From Pseudonocardia sulfidoxydans NBRC 16205 (GTDB taxonomy: Bacteria > Actinomycetota > Actinomycetes > Mycobacteriales > Pseudonocardiaceae): 41,056 bases of DNA. The stretch lies in NCBI RefSeq assembly GCF_007989085.1, contig NZ_BJVJ01000053.1:1-41056 (forward strand). Direction: 5' to 3'. Below are positions 15,916 through 22,939 of the stretch, in pieces. Within the stretch, counting starts at the first letter, position 1. Each line of letters starts with the position of its first letter. Below the pieces are notes generated by a model, which was not told the DNA's origin, did not search any database, and saw nothing but the letters and a program-made list of their open reading frames with translations. The position numbers and the translations under genes are program-made.

Positions 15916-15955
15916 GTGAGCGGCAATAGTCGCGATAGCGACTATTGCCGCTCAC
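15916..15955 (-). repeat. 40-bp palindromic element, copy D
   Basis: Arms GTGAGCGGCAATAGTCGC (15916-15933) and GCGACTATTGCCGCTCAC (15938-15955) with loop GATA are perfectly complementary. On the minus strand it is followed by GACCCCTGACCAGGG, the same flank as copy A. The stop TGA of the MFS gene (15954-15952) lies in the arm, mirroring the placement at the thiZ and cobN ends. Confidence 0.9.
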
Positions 15956-17361
15956 AGGGGGTTGGTGCGGCCTGCGATGCCCGTGCCCACGACGGCCAGT
16001 ACCAGTAGACCCGCGATCAGCAGCGGCAACGCGACGGCCGGGGACGTCGTCGTCGCCAGGAGGGCGCCGCCGACCCCGACGAGCGTCGCCTGCGAGAGCT
16101 GGTCGGTGAGCTGCGCGGCCGCCGAGTCGGAGCCGACCCGGCCCGGACCCGCCTCCGCCGAACGCGCCAGCAGCAGGAACGACAGCGACGAGAACCCGAG
16201 CCCCATCCCGACGCCCGCGACCACCCAGAACGGCAGCGACAGCCACGCGACGCCCCAGGACGGTGCCACCGCCAGCAGCCCCGCGATCCCGACGGTCACG
16301 AACGCGAACCCGACCCGCAGCAGCGTCGGCCGTGACAGGTCCGGGTGCCGGCCCTGCCATGCTGCCGCGGACGACCAGCCCAGCGCCCCCACGATCAGCG
16401 GGATACCGGCGGCCGACAGCGACCAGCCGTGCGTCGACGTCAGCATCAGCGGCAGGTAGGCGTTGACGGTGAAGAACGCGCCCGACAACAGGCCGCGCGA
16501 CGCCACGACCGCCGCGATCCCGCGCCGCGCGCGGAACGACCCCGCGGGCAGCAGCCGGCGCAGCGCCGGAACCAGCAGTGCGAGTGCGACGACGGCGACG
16601 ACCGCGGCGGGCAGGCCCGTCGGGTGCTGACCGGCCCAGCTGAGCGCGGCGACCGCGGCCGCCGCCGCGAGGGCGGCGGCGACGATCCCGCGCCCGTGCG
16701 CACCGGTCCGTGCGGGGCGGCCCGCCGGCAGGTCGCGGACCGCGGGCAGCACCAGCACCACGGCGACCACGACGAACGGCACGATCCCCAGGAACACCCA
16801 GTGCCACGAGAGGCGCTCGGTGACCACCCCGGCGACGGGCGGTCCGACCAGCGCCGGCAGCACCCACGCCGACGACATCAGCGCGAACACCGCCGGCCGC
16901 GCCCGCTCGCTGTAGACCAGCGCGATCAGCACGTACACCGCGACGGCCACGGCCCCGGCGCCCAGCCCCTGCAGCACCCGCCCGACCAGCAGCTGTGCCA
17001 TCGACGGTGCCGTCCCCGCCACGAGCAGGCCCGCCCCGAACAGCATCGGCGAGGTGACAAGCGTGCCCCGCGGGCCGCGCTGGTCGCACCAGCGTCCGCC
17101 GAGCACCGTCCCGACGACGCTCGCGGCCGTGAACGCCACGAACGGCCACGCGTACGACGACACCGATCCCAGGTCGGCCACGACCGCCGGCATCGCGGTG
17201 CCGACGCCCATCGCCTCGAACGCGATCATGCTGATCAGCAGCAGGATTCCGACGGTCGTCGCCCGCCTGCCGGGCCCGAACAGCTCGGGGCGCACCGCGG
17301 CCTGGTCGGTCGCCGGGGCGCTCGTCGGGGGAGAGGTCGGATCGTCCGTCGCGCTGCTCAC
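15952..17361 (-). CDS. Major facilitator superfamily drug-exporter-like transporter
   Basis: A 469-residue integral membrane protein with about 14 hydrophobic segments, the layout of the DHA2 drug:H+ antiporters. The first segment contains ISMIAFEAMGVGTAMPAVVA. GRVLQGLGAGAVAVAVYVL in helix 4 and WHWVFLGIVPF after helix 5 match DHA2 features. Residues 1-33 are a Pro/Thr/Ala-rich cytoplasmic head. The start is GTG 17361, divergent from the glycosyltransferase gene with 70 bp between them. The exported substrate cannot be inferred. Confidence 0.9.
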   Translation of the reverse strand: MSSATDDPTSPPTSAPATDQAAVRPELFGPGRRATTVGILLLISMIAFEAMGVGTAMPAVVADLGSVSSYAWPFVAFTAASVVGTVLGGRWCDQRGPRGTLVTSPMLFGAGLLVAGTAPSMAQLLVGRVLQGLGAGAVAVAVYVLIALVYSERARPAVFALMSSAWVLPALVGPPVAGVVTERLSWHWVFLGIVPFVVVAVVLVLPAVRDLPAGRPARTGAHGRGIVAAALAAAAAVAALSWAGQHPTGLPAAVVAVVALALLVPALRRLLPAGSFRARRGIAAVVASRGLLSGAFFTVNAYLPLMLTSTHGWSLSAAGIPLIVGALGWSSAAAWQGRHPDLSRPTLLRVGFAFVTVGIAGLLAVAPSWGVAWLSLPFWVVAGVGMGLGFSSLSFLLLARSAEAGPGRVGSDSAAAQLTDQLSQATLVGVGGALLATTTSPAVALPLLIAGLLVLAVVGTGIAGRTNPL

Positions 17362-17431
17362 GTCGGCCAGCGTGCGCGCTGAACCCCGGTTGAGGTCAAC
17401 GACTTTCGCGCGCGGAGCGCGCCACGGCAGG

Positions 17432-18946
17432 ATGAGGGTGGTGACGACGGTCGTCGAACAGCAGGTGAGACCCCGGCTGTGGTGGGCCGGTGTGGGCGCC
17501 GCCGCAGGCGTCGTCCTCGTCGTGCTCCTCGCGACGGCGGGCCGCTACGGATACCACCGCGACGAGCTGTACTTCCTGCGCGCGGGCCGTGAGCTCGCGT
17601 TCGGCTACGTCGACCAGCCGCCGCTCACCCCGCTGCTGGCCCGGGTCGCGACGGTCCTGTTCGGCGACTCCCTCGTCGGTCTGCGCGTCGCGTCGGCGAT
17701 CGCGTCGGCGCTCGTCGTCGTGTGCGCGGGGCTGCTCGCCCGGGAGCTCGGCGGCGGCCGCGGCGCCCAGCTGCTGGCCGCCGCCGCGACCGGGGCGTCG
17801 TCGTTCCTGCTCGCGGTCGGGCACCTGCTGTCGACGACGACCTTCGACGTGGCGGCCTGGGCGCTCGTCTCCTGGCTCGCCGTGCGGGCGCTGCGCGACG
17901 GCGGCGCGACCTGGCTGCTCGTCGGTCTCGTCGCCGGGATCGGGCTGCAGAACAAGGTGCTGCCGGCATTCCTGGTGGGGGCTTTGCTGATCGGCATCCT
18001 CGTCGGGGGGCCGCGGGAGGTGCTGCGCACGCCCTGGCCGTGGCTCGGCGGGCTCCTCGCGCTGCTCGTGTGGACGCCGTTCCTGGTGTGGGAGGCCCGG
18101 CACGGCTGGCCGATGCTCGAGCTGTCGTCGGCGATCGCGGGCGGCAGCTCCGGCACCAGCGCGTCGCGCTGGATCCTCGTGCCCTACCAGCTGGTGATCG
18201 CCAGCCCGCTGTTCGTGCCGATCTGGGGGACCGGGCTGTGGCGCCTCGCCCGTGACCCCGCCCTGCGCCGCTGGCGCGCCTTCGCCGTCGCCTGGGTCCT
18301 GCTGCTCGTCCTGTTCGTCGCGACGGGCGGCAAGCCGTACTACATGGTCGGGCTCTACCCGCTGCTGCTCGCCGCCGGCGCCGGGCCGGTCGTGGACTGG
18401 GCGGGCCGTGGGGCGCACCGGGTCCGGCGTGGAATCCTCGTCGCCGGGGTCGCCCTCGCCGCCGCGGTCAGTGCGCTGCTGTTCCTGCCGCTGGTGCCCG
18501 CGACGGCGCTGCCCGGCATACCGATCGACGCGATCAACTACGACGCGGGGGAGCAGGTCGGGTGGCCGGGCTTCGCCGAGACGATCGCCCGGGCCGCCGA
18601 CACCGTGGCGCCCGCCGAACGTGCGTCGACGATCGTGCTGACCGCCAACTACGGCGAGGCCGGCGCCGTCGACCACTACGGCCCCGCCCTCGGCCTACCG
18701 CCGGTCTACAGCGGACACAACAGCTATGGCGAGTGGGGCCCGCCGCCCGCGTCGGCGACGACGGCGATCGCCGTCGGCTACCGACCCGACACGCTGAGCC
18801 GGTGGTGCGGCAGCGTGGAACCGTTGGCGCGCATCGACAACGGCATCGGTCTCGACAACGACGAGCAGGGCGCGCCCGTCGCCGTCTGCCGCGACCTCAC
18901 TGCGAGCTGGGCTCAGCTCTGGCCGCAGATCCGGCGCATCGGATGA
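17432..18946 (+). CDS. GT-C fold glycosyltransferase, ArnT/PMT (GT39)-like membrane protein
   Basis: A 504-residue polytopic membrane protein. Near the N-terminus, after one hydrophobic segment, GYHRDELYFLRAGRELAFGY carries the acidic pair typical of GT-C enzymes that use polyprenyl-phosphate sugar donors. GYVDQPPLTPLLARVATVLF follows, as in the family, and about 10 more hydrophobic segments precede a C-terminal extracytoplasmic domain (from about residue 365). It probably transfers a sugar from a lipid carrier to a cell-envelope acceptor. I start at ATG 17432; GTG 17438 or 17441 would be equally possible. Upstream frame extension overlaps the divergent MFS gene and is not coding. Confidence 0.85.
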   Translation: MRVVTTVVEQQVRPRLWWAGVGAAAGVVLVVLLATAGRYGYHRDELYFLRAGRELAFGYVDQPPLTPLLARVATVLFGDSLVGLRVASAIASALVVVCAGLLARELGGGRGAQLLAAAATGASSFLLAVGHLLSTTTFDVAAWALVSWLAVRALRDGGATWLLVGLVAGIGLQNKVLPAFLVGALLIGILVGGPREVLRTPWPWLGGLLALLVWTPFLVWEARHGWPMLELSSAIAGGSSGTSASRWILVPYQLVIASPLFVPIWGTGLWRLARDPALRRWRAFAVAWVLLLVLFVATGGKPYYMVGLYPLLLAAGAGPVVDWAGRGAHRVRRGILVAGVALAAAVSALLFLPLVPATALPGIPIDAINYDAGEQVGWPGFAETIARAADTVAPAERASTIVLTANYGEAGAVDHYGPALGLPPVYSGHNSYGEWGPPPASATTAIAVGYRPDTLSRWCGSVEPLARIDNGIGLDNDEQGAPVAVCRDLTASWAQLWPQIRRIG

Positions 18947-18971
18947 GACGGTGTCTCAAGAAGTCAGACCA

Positions 18972-18989
18972 CCGAAACATAGATTTCGG
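18972..18989. promoter_or_regulatory. Operator-like palindrome before the manganese importer
   Basis: CCGAAA-CATAGA-TTTCGG is a perfect inverted repeat with 6-bp arms and 6-nt spacer, in an otherwise GC-rich gap. It covers the region where the -35 would lie for the -10 candidate at 19003-19008. Together with a DtxR/MntR-type gene at the end of the same cluster, this points to a metal-responsive repressor site, by inference. Confidence 0.55.
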
Positions 18990-19002
18990 GTGCCCGAACT
19001 CT

Positions 19003-19008
19003 TAGTCT
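19003..19008 (+). promoter_or_regulatory. Candidate -10 element of the manganese importer operon
   Basis: TAGTCT lies 7 nt before ATG 19016. Transcription would start at the start codon (leaderless), consistent with the lack of a ribosome binding site there. Confidence 0.4.
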
Positions 19009-19015
19009 GCCCGTC

Positions 19016-19987
19016 ATGTCCGGTTCGCAGCGTTGCCTCGGGTCGAGCGCCTCTCGACCGGCCCGTGCCCTCGTGCGCGGCCGGGCCGGGGTCGTGGCGG
19101 TACTGGCCGTCCTGCTGCTGGTGGTGGCCGGCTGCTCCGGCGCCGGTCCGGCGCGCGACGCCGAACGTCCGCTGGTGCTCACCACGTTCACGGTGCTGGC
19201 CGACATCGCCCGCAACGTGGCGGGGGAGCACCTGCAGGTCGAGTCGATCACCAAGGTGGGCGCGGAGATCCACGGCTACGAGCCGACCCCCGGCGACATC
19301 CGCAAGGCCGCGGAGGCGGACCTGATCGTCGACAACGGGCTCAACCTGGAGCTCTGGTTCGGCCGGTTCGTGTCGGAGCTGTCGGTGCCGCACGTCGTGG
19401 TGTCCGACGGCGTCGAGGTCATCGACATCAGCGAGGACGCCTACGCGGGCAAGCCGAACCCGCACGCGTGGATGAGCCCCGACAACGTGGCGCGCTACGT
19501 CGACAACATGGTCGCCGCGTTCTCGAACCTCGACCCGGCGAACACCGACGCGTTCCGCGCCAACGCCGAGACGTACAAGGCGCAGCTGCGGACGGTCCAC
19601 GACGAGCTGGTGACGGCGTTGGCGGCGGTGCCGGCGACCCAGCGGGCGCTCGTGACGTGCGAGGGCGCGTTCTCCTACCTCGCGCGGGACGCGGGCCTGA
19701 CCGAGCGCTACATCTGGGCGGTCAACGCCGAGCAGCAGGCGACGCCGCAGCAGGTGGCATCGACGATCGCGTTCGTGAGCGAGAACCGGGTCCCGGCGGT
19801 GTTCTGCGAGTCGACGGTGTCCGACAGCGCGATGCGCCAGGTCGTCGCCGCGACGGGCACCCGGTTCGGTGGCATCCTCTACGTCGACTCGCTGTCCGAA
19901 CCCGGCGGACCCGTCCCGACCTACCTGGACCTGATCCGCCACGACACCCGCACGATCATCGCCGGGCTCACCGGGTCGGCGGCGTGA
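19016..19987 (+). CDS. mntC: Manganese ABC transporter substrate-binding lipoprotein
   Basis: A 323-residue cluster A-I metal receptor with a signal peptide and lipobox VAGC (Cys40). The four expected metal ligands can be placed: His86 (GAEIHGYEPTPGD), His150 (NPHAWMSP), Glu216 (TCEGAFSYLA) and Asp291 (LYVDSL). A glutamate rather than histidine at the third position, with spacing very close to that of PsaA, favours Mn2+ over Zn2+. There is no His-rich loop, which also argues against a ZnuA function. It delivers the ion to the permease encoded downstream. Gene symbols vary (mntA, mntC, psaA, troA); mntC is used here for the receptor. Confidence 0.92.
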   Translation: MSGSQRCLGSSASRPARALVRGRAGVVAVLAVLLLVVAGCSGAGPARDAERPLVLTTFTVLADIARNVAGEHLQVESITKVGAEIHGYEPTPGDIRKAAEADLIVDNGLNLELWFGRFVSELSVPHVVVSDGVEVIDISEDAYAGKPNPHAWMSPDNVARYVDNMVAAFSNLDPANTDAFRANAETYKAQLRTVHDELVTALAAVPATQRALVTCEGAFSYLARDAGLTERYIWAVNAEQQATPQQVASTIAFVSENRVPAVFCESTVSDSAMRQVVAATGTRFGGILYVDSLSEPGGPVPTYLDLIRHDTRTIIAGLTGSAA

Positions 19988-20727
19988 GTACCGCGGCGGT
20001 GCAGGTCGAGGGGCTGACGGTCCGCTACGGCCCCCTGGTCGCGCTGGACGACGTGTCGTTGCGGCTCGACCCGGGCACGGTGTGCGGGCTGATCGGGATG
20101 AACGGGTCGGGCAAGTCGACGCTGTTCAAGTCGGTGATGGGTCTGCTGCGCGCGGACGCGGGCCGGGTCCGGATCGCCGGCCACGACCCGGCAGGGGCGC
20201 GCCGGCGCGGCATCGTCGGCTACGTCCCGCAGGCCGAGGCCGTCGACTGGGCGTTCCCGGTGTCGGTGCGCGACGTCGTGACGATGGGCCGCTACGGCCG
20301 CCTCGGCGCGTTGCGGCGCACGCGGACGGCCGACCGGGTCGCGGTCGCCGACGCGCTGGCCCGGGTGGAGCTCACCGACCTGGCCGACCGCCAGATCGGG
20401 CAGCTCTCCGGCGGGCAGCGCAAGCGGGCGTTCGTGGCCCGCGGGATCGCGCAGGGTGCCGAGGTCCTGCTGCTCGACGAGCCGTTCGCGGGCGTCGACA
20501 AACGCTCGGAGGCGACGATGTCGGCACTGCTCACCGAGCTGGCGGCCGACGGCTGCGCGGTCCTGATCGCCACCCACGACCTGCACGCCCTGCCCGCGCT
20601 GGCCGACGAGGCGGTGCTGCTGCTGCGCCGGGTGCTGCTGCACGGCCCGGTCGACGAGGTGCTGCGCCCGGAGAACCTGGCCCGCGCGTTCGGGATGGAC
20701 CCGCTGGAGCAGGGGAGGACGGCGTGA
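19984..20727 (+). CDS. mntA: Manganese ABC transporter ATP-binding protein
   Basis: A 247-residue ATPase with Walker A GMNGSGKST, Q-loop GYVPQAEAVDWAFP, signature LSGGQRKRAFVARG, Walker B VLLLDEPFAGVD and switch histidine in LIATHDLHAL. The VDWAFP segment is typical of the Mn/Zn/Fe (MntB/PsaB-like) ATPases. GTG 19984 overlaps the receptor's stop codon (GTGA) and its end overlaps the permease start the same way, so the three genes are coupled. Confidence 0.93.
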   Translation: MSTAAVQVEGLTVRYGPLVALDDVSLRLDPGTVCGLIGMNGSGKSTLFKSVMGLLRADAGRVRIAGHDPAGARRRGIVGYVPQAEAVDWAFPVSVRDVVTMGRYGRLGALRRTRTADRVAVADALARVELTDLADRQIGQLSGGQRKRAFVARGIAQGAEVLLLDEPFAGVDKRSEATMSALLTELAADGCAVLIATHDLHALPALADEAVLLLRRVLLHGPVDEVLRPENLARAFGMDPLEQGRTA

Positions 20728-21611
20728 ACCCGATCGAGCTCATCGTCGAGCCCCTGTCCTACGGGTTCATGATCCGCGCCCTGGTCACGACGGTCGTCGC
20801 CGCGGTGGTGTGCGCGCTGCTGTCGTGCTGGCTGGTGTTGATCGGGTGGTCCCTGATGGGCGACGCGGTGTCGCACGCCGTGCTGCCCGGGGTGGTGCTC
20901 GCCTACGTCCTGGGTCTGCCGTTCGCGATCGGCGCCGTCGTGTTCGGGTTCCTGGCCGTCGGGCTGATCGGCGCGATCCGCGACACCAGCCGGGTCAAGG
21001 AGGACGCGGCGATCGGCATCGTGTTCACGACGCTGTTCGCGCTCGGACTGGTGCTGATCTCGGTGACCCCGAGCCAGACCGACCTCAACCACATCGTGTT
21101 CGGCAACGTCCTGGGGGTGTCGGTCGCCGACCTCGTCCAGGTCGTCGTCCTCGGCGCGGTGGTGGCCGCCGTGCTGCTGGCCAAGCGTCGTGACCTGGTC
21201 CTGTACGCGTTCGACCCGGGTCACGCGCACGCGATCGGGCTGTCGCCGCGACGCCTCGGCGCGCTGCTGCTGGGGCTGCTCGCGCTGACCGCGGTGGTGG
21301 CACTGCAGGTCGTCGGGGTCATCCTCGTCGTCGCGATGCTGATCCTGCCCGGCGCGACCGCGCAGCTGCTCACCGACCGCTTCTCCCGGATGCTGGCGCT
21401 CGCGCCGGTGCTGTCGGCGGTGTGCGCGACGATCGGGCTGTACCTGAGCTACTGGCTCGACGCCGCGCCGGGCGGACTGGTCGTCGTCACCCAGGGTGCG
21501 GCGTTCGCGGTGGTCTACCTGTTCGGGCCGAGGAACGGGCTGCTCGCCCGGTTCCGCCGGTCGACGACCAAGCCGGTTCTCGATGCCGTCGTGCACGGGG
21601 AGCGGCTCTGA
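20724..21611 (+). CDS. mntB: Manganese ABC transporter permease
   Basis: A 295-residue ABC-3 family permease with about eight hydrophobic segments. LSCWLVLIGWSLMGDAVSHAVLPGV-type sequence near the N-terminus (split as GWSLMGDAVSHAVLPG), VKEDAAIGIVFTTLFALGLV and LQVVGVILVVAMLILPGATA are highly conserved in metal-chelate permeases of the ZnuB/PsaC/MntB group. GTG 20724 overlaps the ATPase stop. The gene ends 53 bp before the regulator. Confidence 0.93.
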   Translation: MNPIELIVEPLSYGFMIRALVTTVVAAVVCALLSCWLVLIGWSLMGDAVSHAVLPGVVLAYVLGLPFAIGAVVFGFLAVGLIGAIRDTSRVKEDAAIGIVFTTLFALGLVLISVTPSQTDLNHIVFGNVLGVSVADLVQVVVLGAVVAAVLLAKRRDLVLYAFDPGHAHAIGLSPRRLGALLLGLLALTAVVALQVVGVILVVAMLILPGATAQLLTDRFSRMLALAPVLSAVCATIGLYLSYWLDAAPGGLVVVTQGAAFAVVYLFGPRNGLLARFRRSTTKPVLDAVVHGERL

Positions 21612-21664
21612 GGAATGCGCGCTGTCGTACGGTTCCGGCGACGGGTGCGTGACGAGAGGGACGG

Positions 21665-22327
21665 ATGTCGGAGTCCGCGGCGACGGAGAACTACCTGAAG
21701 GTCCTGTGGACCGCCGGGGAGTGGTCCGACGAGCCCGTGACGGTCTCACGGCTCGCCGGGCGGCTGGGGCTGGCGGCGTCGTCGGTGTCGGAGGTCGTCC
21801 GCAGGCTGACCGAGCGTGGCCTCGTCGCCCACGCCCGGTACGGCACGATCGAGCTGACCGACGACGGCAGGCGGATCGCCCTGGCCACGGTGCGCAAGCA
21901 CCGGCTGATCGAGACGTTCCTCGTCGAGTACCTGGGCTACACGTGGGACGAGGTGCACGAGGAGGCCGACGTCCTGGAGCACGCGGTGTCGGACACGTTC
22001 GTCGAACGGCTCGCGGCGCGGCTCGGCGAGCCCGACCGGGACCCGCACGGTGACCCGATCCCGAACGCCGACGGCACCGTGCCCGACGAGGCGGAGCTGA
22101 CCCTGGACGTGGTCGCCGAGGGGGCCCGGGTGCGGGTCGTGCGGGTCTCCGACACCGATCCGCTCATGCTGCGCCACCTCGACCGGCTCGGCATCGCGCT
22201 GGGCAGCGTCCTGCGGGTGACCGAGCGCCACGACACCGCCGGCACCATCGAGGTCGTGCACGGGCCCGGTGCACTCGTGCTGGGTGTCCCCGCGGCGCGG
22301 GCGATCCGCGTCGCCGTGATCGGGTAG
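21665..22327 (+). CDS. mntR: DtxR/MntR-family metal-dependent transcriptional regulator
   Basis: A 220-residue protein with an N-terminal winged helix (residues about 5-65, recognition helix LAASSVSEVVRRLTERG), a dimerisation/metal domain (about 70-140) and a C-terminal SH3/FeoA-like domain (about 146-220). The ancillary site residues of IdeR are kept: His79, Glu83 and His98. In the primary site Glu105 and His106 are kept, but the IdeR Met10 and Cys102 positions are occupied by Asn9 and Asp102. Oxygen/nitrogen ligands in place of sulfur resemble MntR more than the iron regulators. Position directly after the manganese importer supports Mn2+-dependent repression of that operon. The symbol is an inference from context. 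Confidence 0.85.
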   Translation: MSESAATENYLKVLWTAGEWSDEPVTVSRLAGRLGLAASSVSEVVRRLTERGLVAHARYGTIELTDDGRRIALATVRKHRLIETFLVEYLGYTWDEVHEEADVLEHAVSDTFVERLAARLGEPDRDPHGDPIPNADGTVPDEAELTLDVVAEGARVRVVRVSDTDPLMLRHLDRLGIALGSVLRVTERHDTAGTIEVVHGPGALVLGVPAARAIRVAVIG

Positions 22328-22345
22328 CTGCCGCCCACCGGTCCT

Positions 22346-22371
22346 GATAGTTAACGGCTATCACCGGATAG
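22346..22371. promoter_or_regulatory. GATAG/CTATC/GATAG half-site triad upstream of the formate dehydrogenase operon
   Basis: GATAG (22346-22350), CTATC (22358-22362) and GATAG (22367-22371) form two overlapping inverted repeats with 7-nt and 4-nt spacers. Counting one more base each side, TGATAG-N7-CTATCA is a perfect 6-bp-arm repeat. The arrangement sits about 80 bp before the first gene and looks like an operator for a dimeric activator or repressor, possibly LysR-type. Confidence 0.45.
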
Positions 22372-22393
22372 GAACGTTTGCTTTGACCGTTCC
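22371..22393. promoter_or_regulatory. GGAACG-N11-CGTTCC inverted repeat
   Basis: Perfect 6-bp arms at 22371-22376 and 22388-22393 follow directly on the GATAG triad. They could be a second binding site or part of the leader. I cannot place -10/-35 elements convincingly here. Confidence 0.35.
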
Positions 22394-22450
22394 CGGTGAC
22401 CACCCCACAGTCACCTGCATGACACGCAGCCGTGAGCGTCGGGACCGCCG

Positions 22451-22939
22451 ATGAGTATCGAGGCGCCCCCCGCACGGGTGGACGAGGTGGTGAGCCAGGC
22501 GCTCGAGGCGCATTCCGGGTCCCGTGGCGCCCTGCTGCCGATCCTGCACGCGGTGCAGGCGGAGCTCGGTCACGTGCCACCCTCGGTCGTCCCGGTCCTG
22601 GCCGACCGGCTCAACCTGTCGACGGCCGAGGTCCACGGCGTCGTCACCTTCTACCGCGACTTCCGCACCACCCCGCCCGGGCGCGTGACCGTGCGCGTGT
22701 GCCGGGCCGAGGCCTGCCAGGCCGTCGGTGGCCAGGCGCTGCTGGAGCACGCCGTCACGAGCCTCGGCGTCGCGCGGGGGGAGACCACCCCCGACGGCGC
22801 GGTCACCCTCGACGAGGTCTTCTGCCTCGGCAACTGCGCGCTCGGCCCGGCCGTGCAGGTCGGCGACCGGCTGCACGGCCGCGTCACCCCGGCCCGCCTC
22901 GACGCGCTGATCGGGCAGACACGAGGGCTGGGCCGATGA
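22451..22939 (+). CDS. fdsG: NAD-dependent formate dehydrogenase gamma subunit (NuoE-like)
   Basis: A 162-residue thioredoxin-like ferredoxin of the NuoE family. Its single [2Fe-2S] cluster is held by Cys84 and Cys89 (VCRAEACQAVGG) and Cys125 and Cys129 (FCLGNCALGP). HGVVTFYRDFRTTPPGRV precedes the first pair, as in FdsG and NuoE. It relays electrons within the diaphorase part of the soluble formate dehydrogenase. It is the first gene of a four-gene operon with 4-8 nt overlaps. Only loosely SD-like bases precede ATG 22451. Confidence 0.93.
   Translation: MSIEAPPARVDEVVSQALEAHSGSRGALLPILHAVQAELGHVPPSVVPVLADRLNLSTAEVHGVVTFYRDFRTTPPGRVTVRVCRAEACQAVGGQALLEHAVTSLGVARGETTPDGAVTLDEVFCLGNCALGPAVQVGDRLHGRVTPARLDALIGQTRGLGR

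Noticed and set aside
19016..21611. Zinc (ZnuABC) importer
   Set aside because: The third ligand is Glu216, there is no His-rich loop, and the neighbour is a DtxR/MntR-type rather than a Zur-type regulator.
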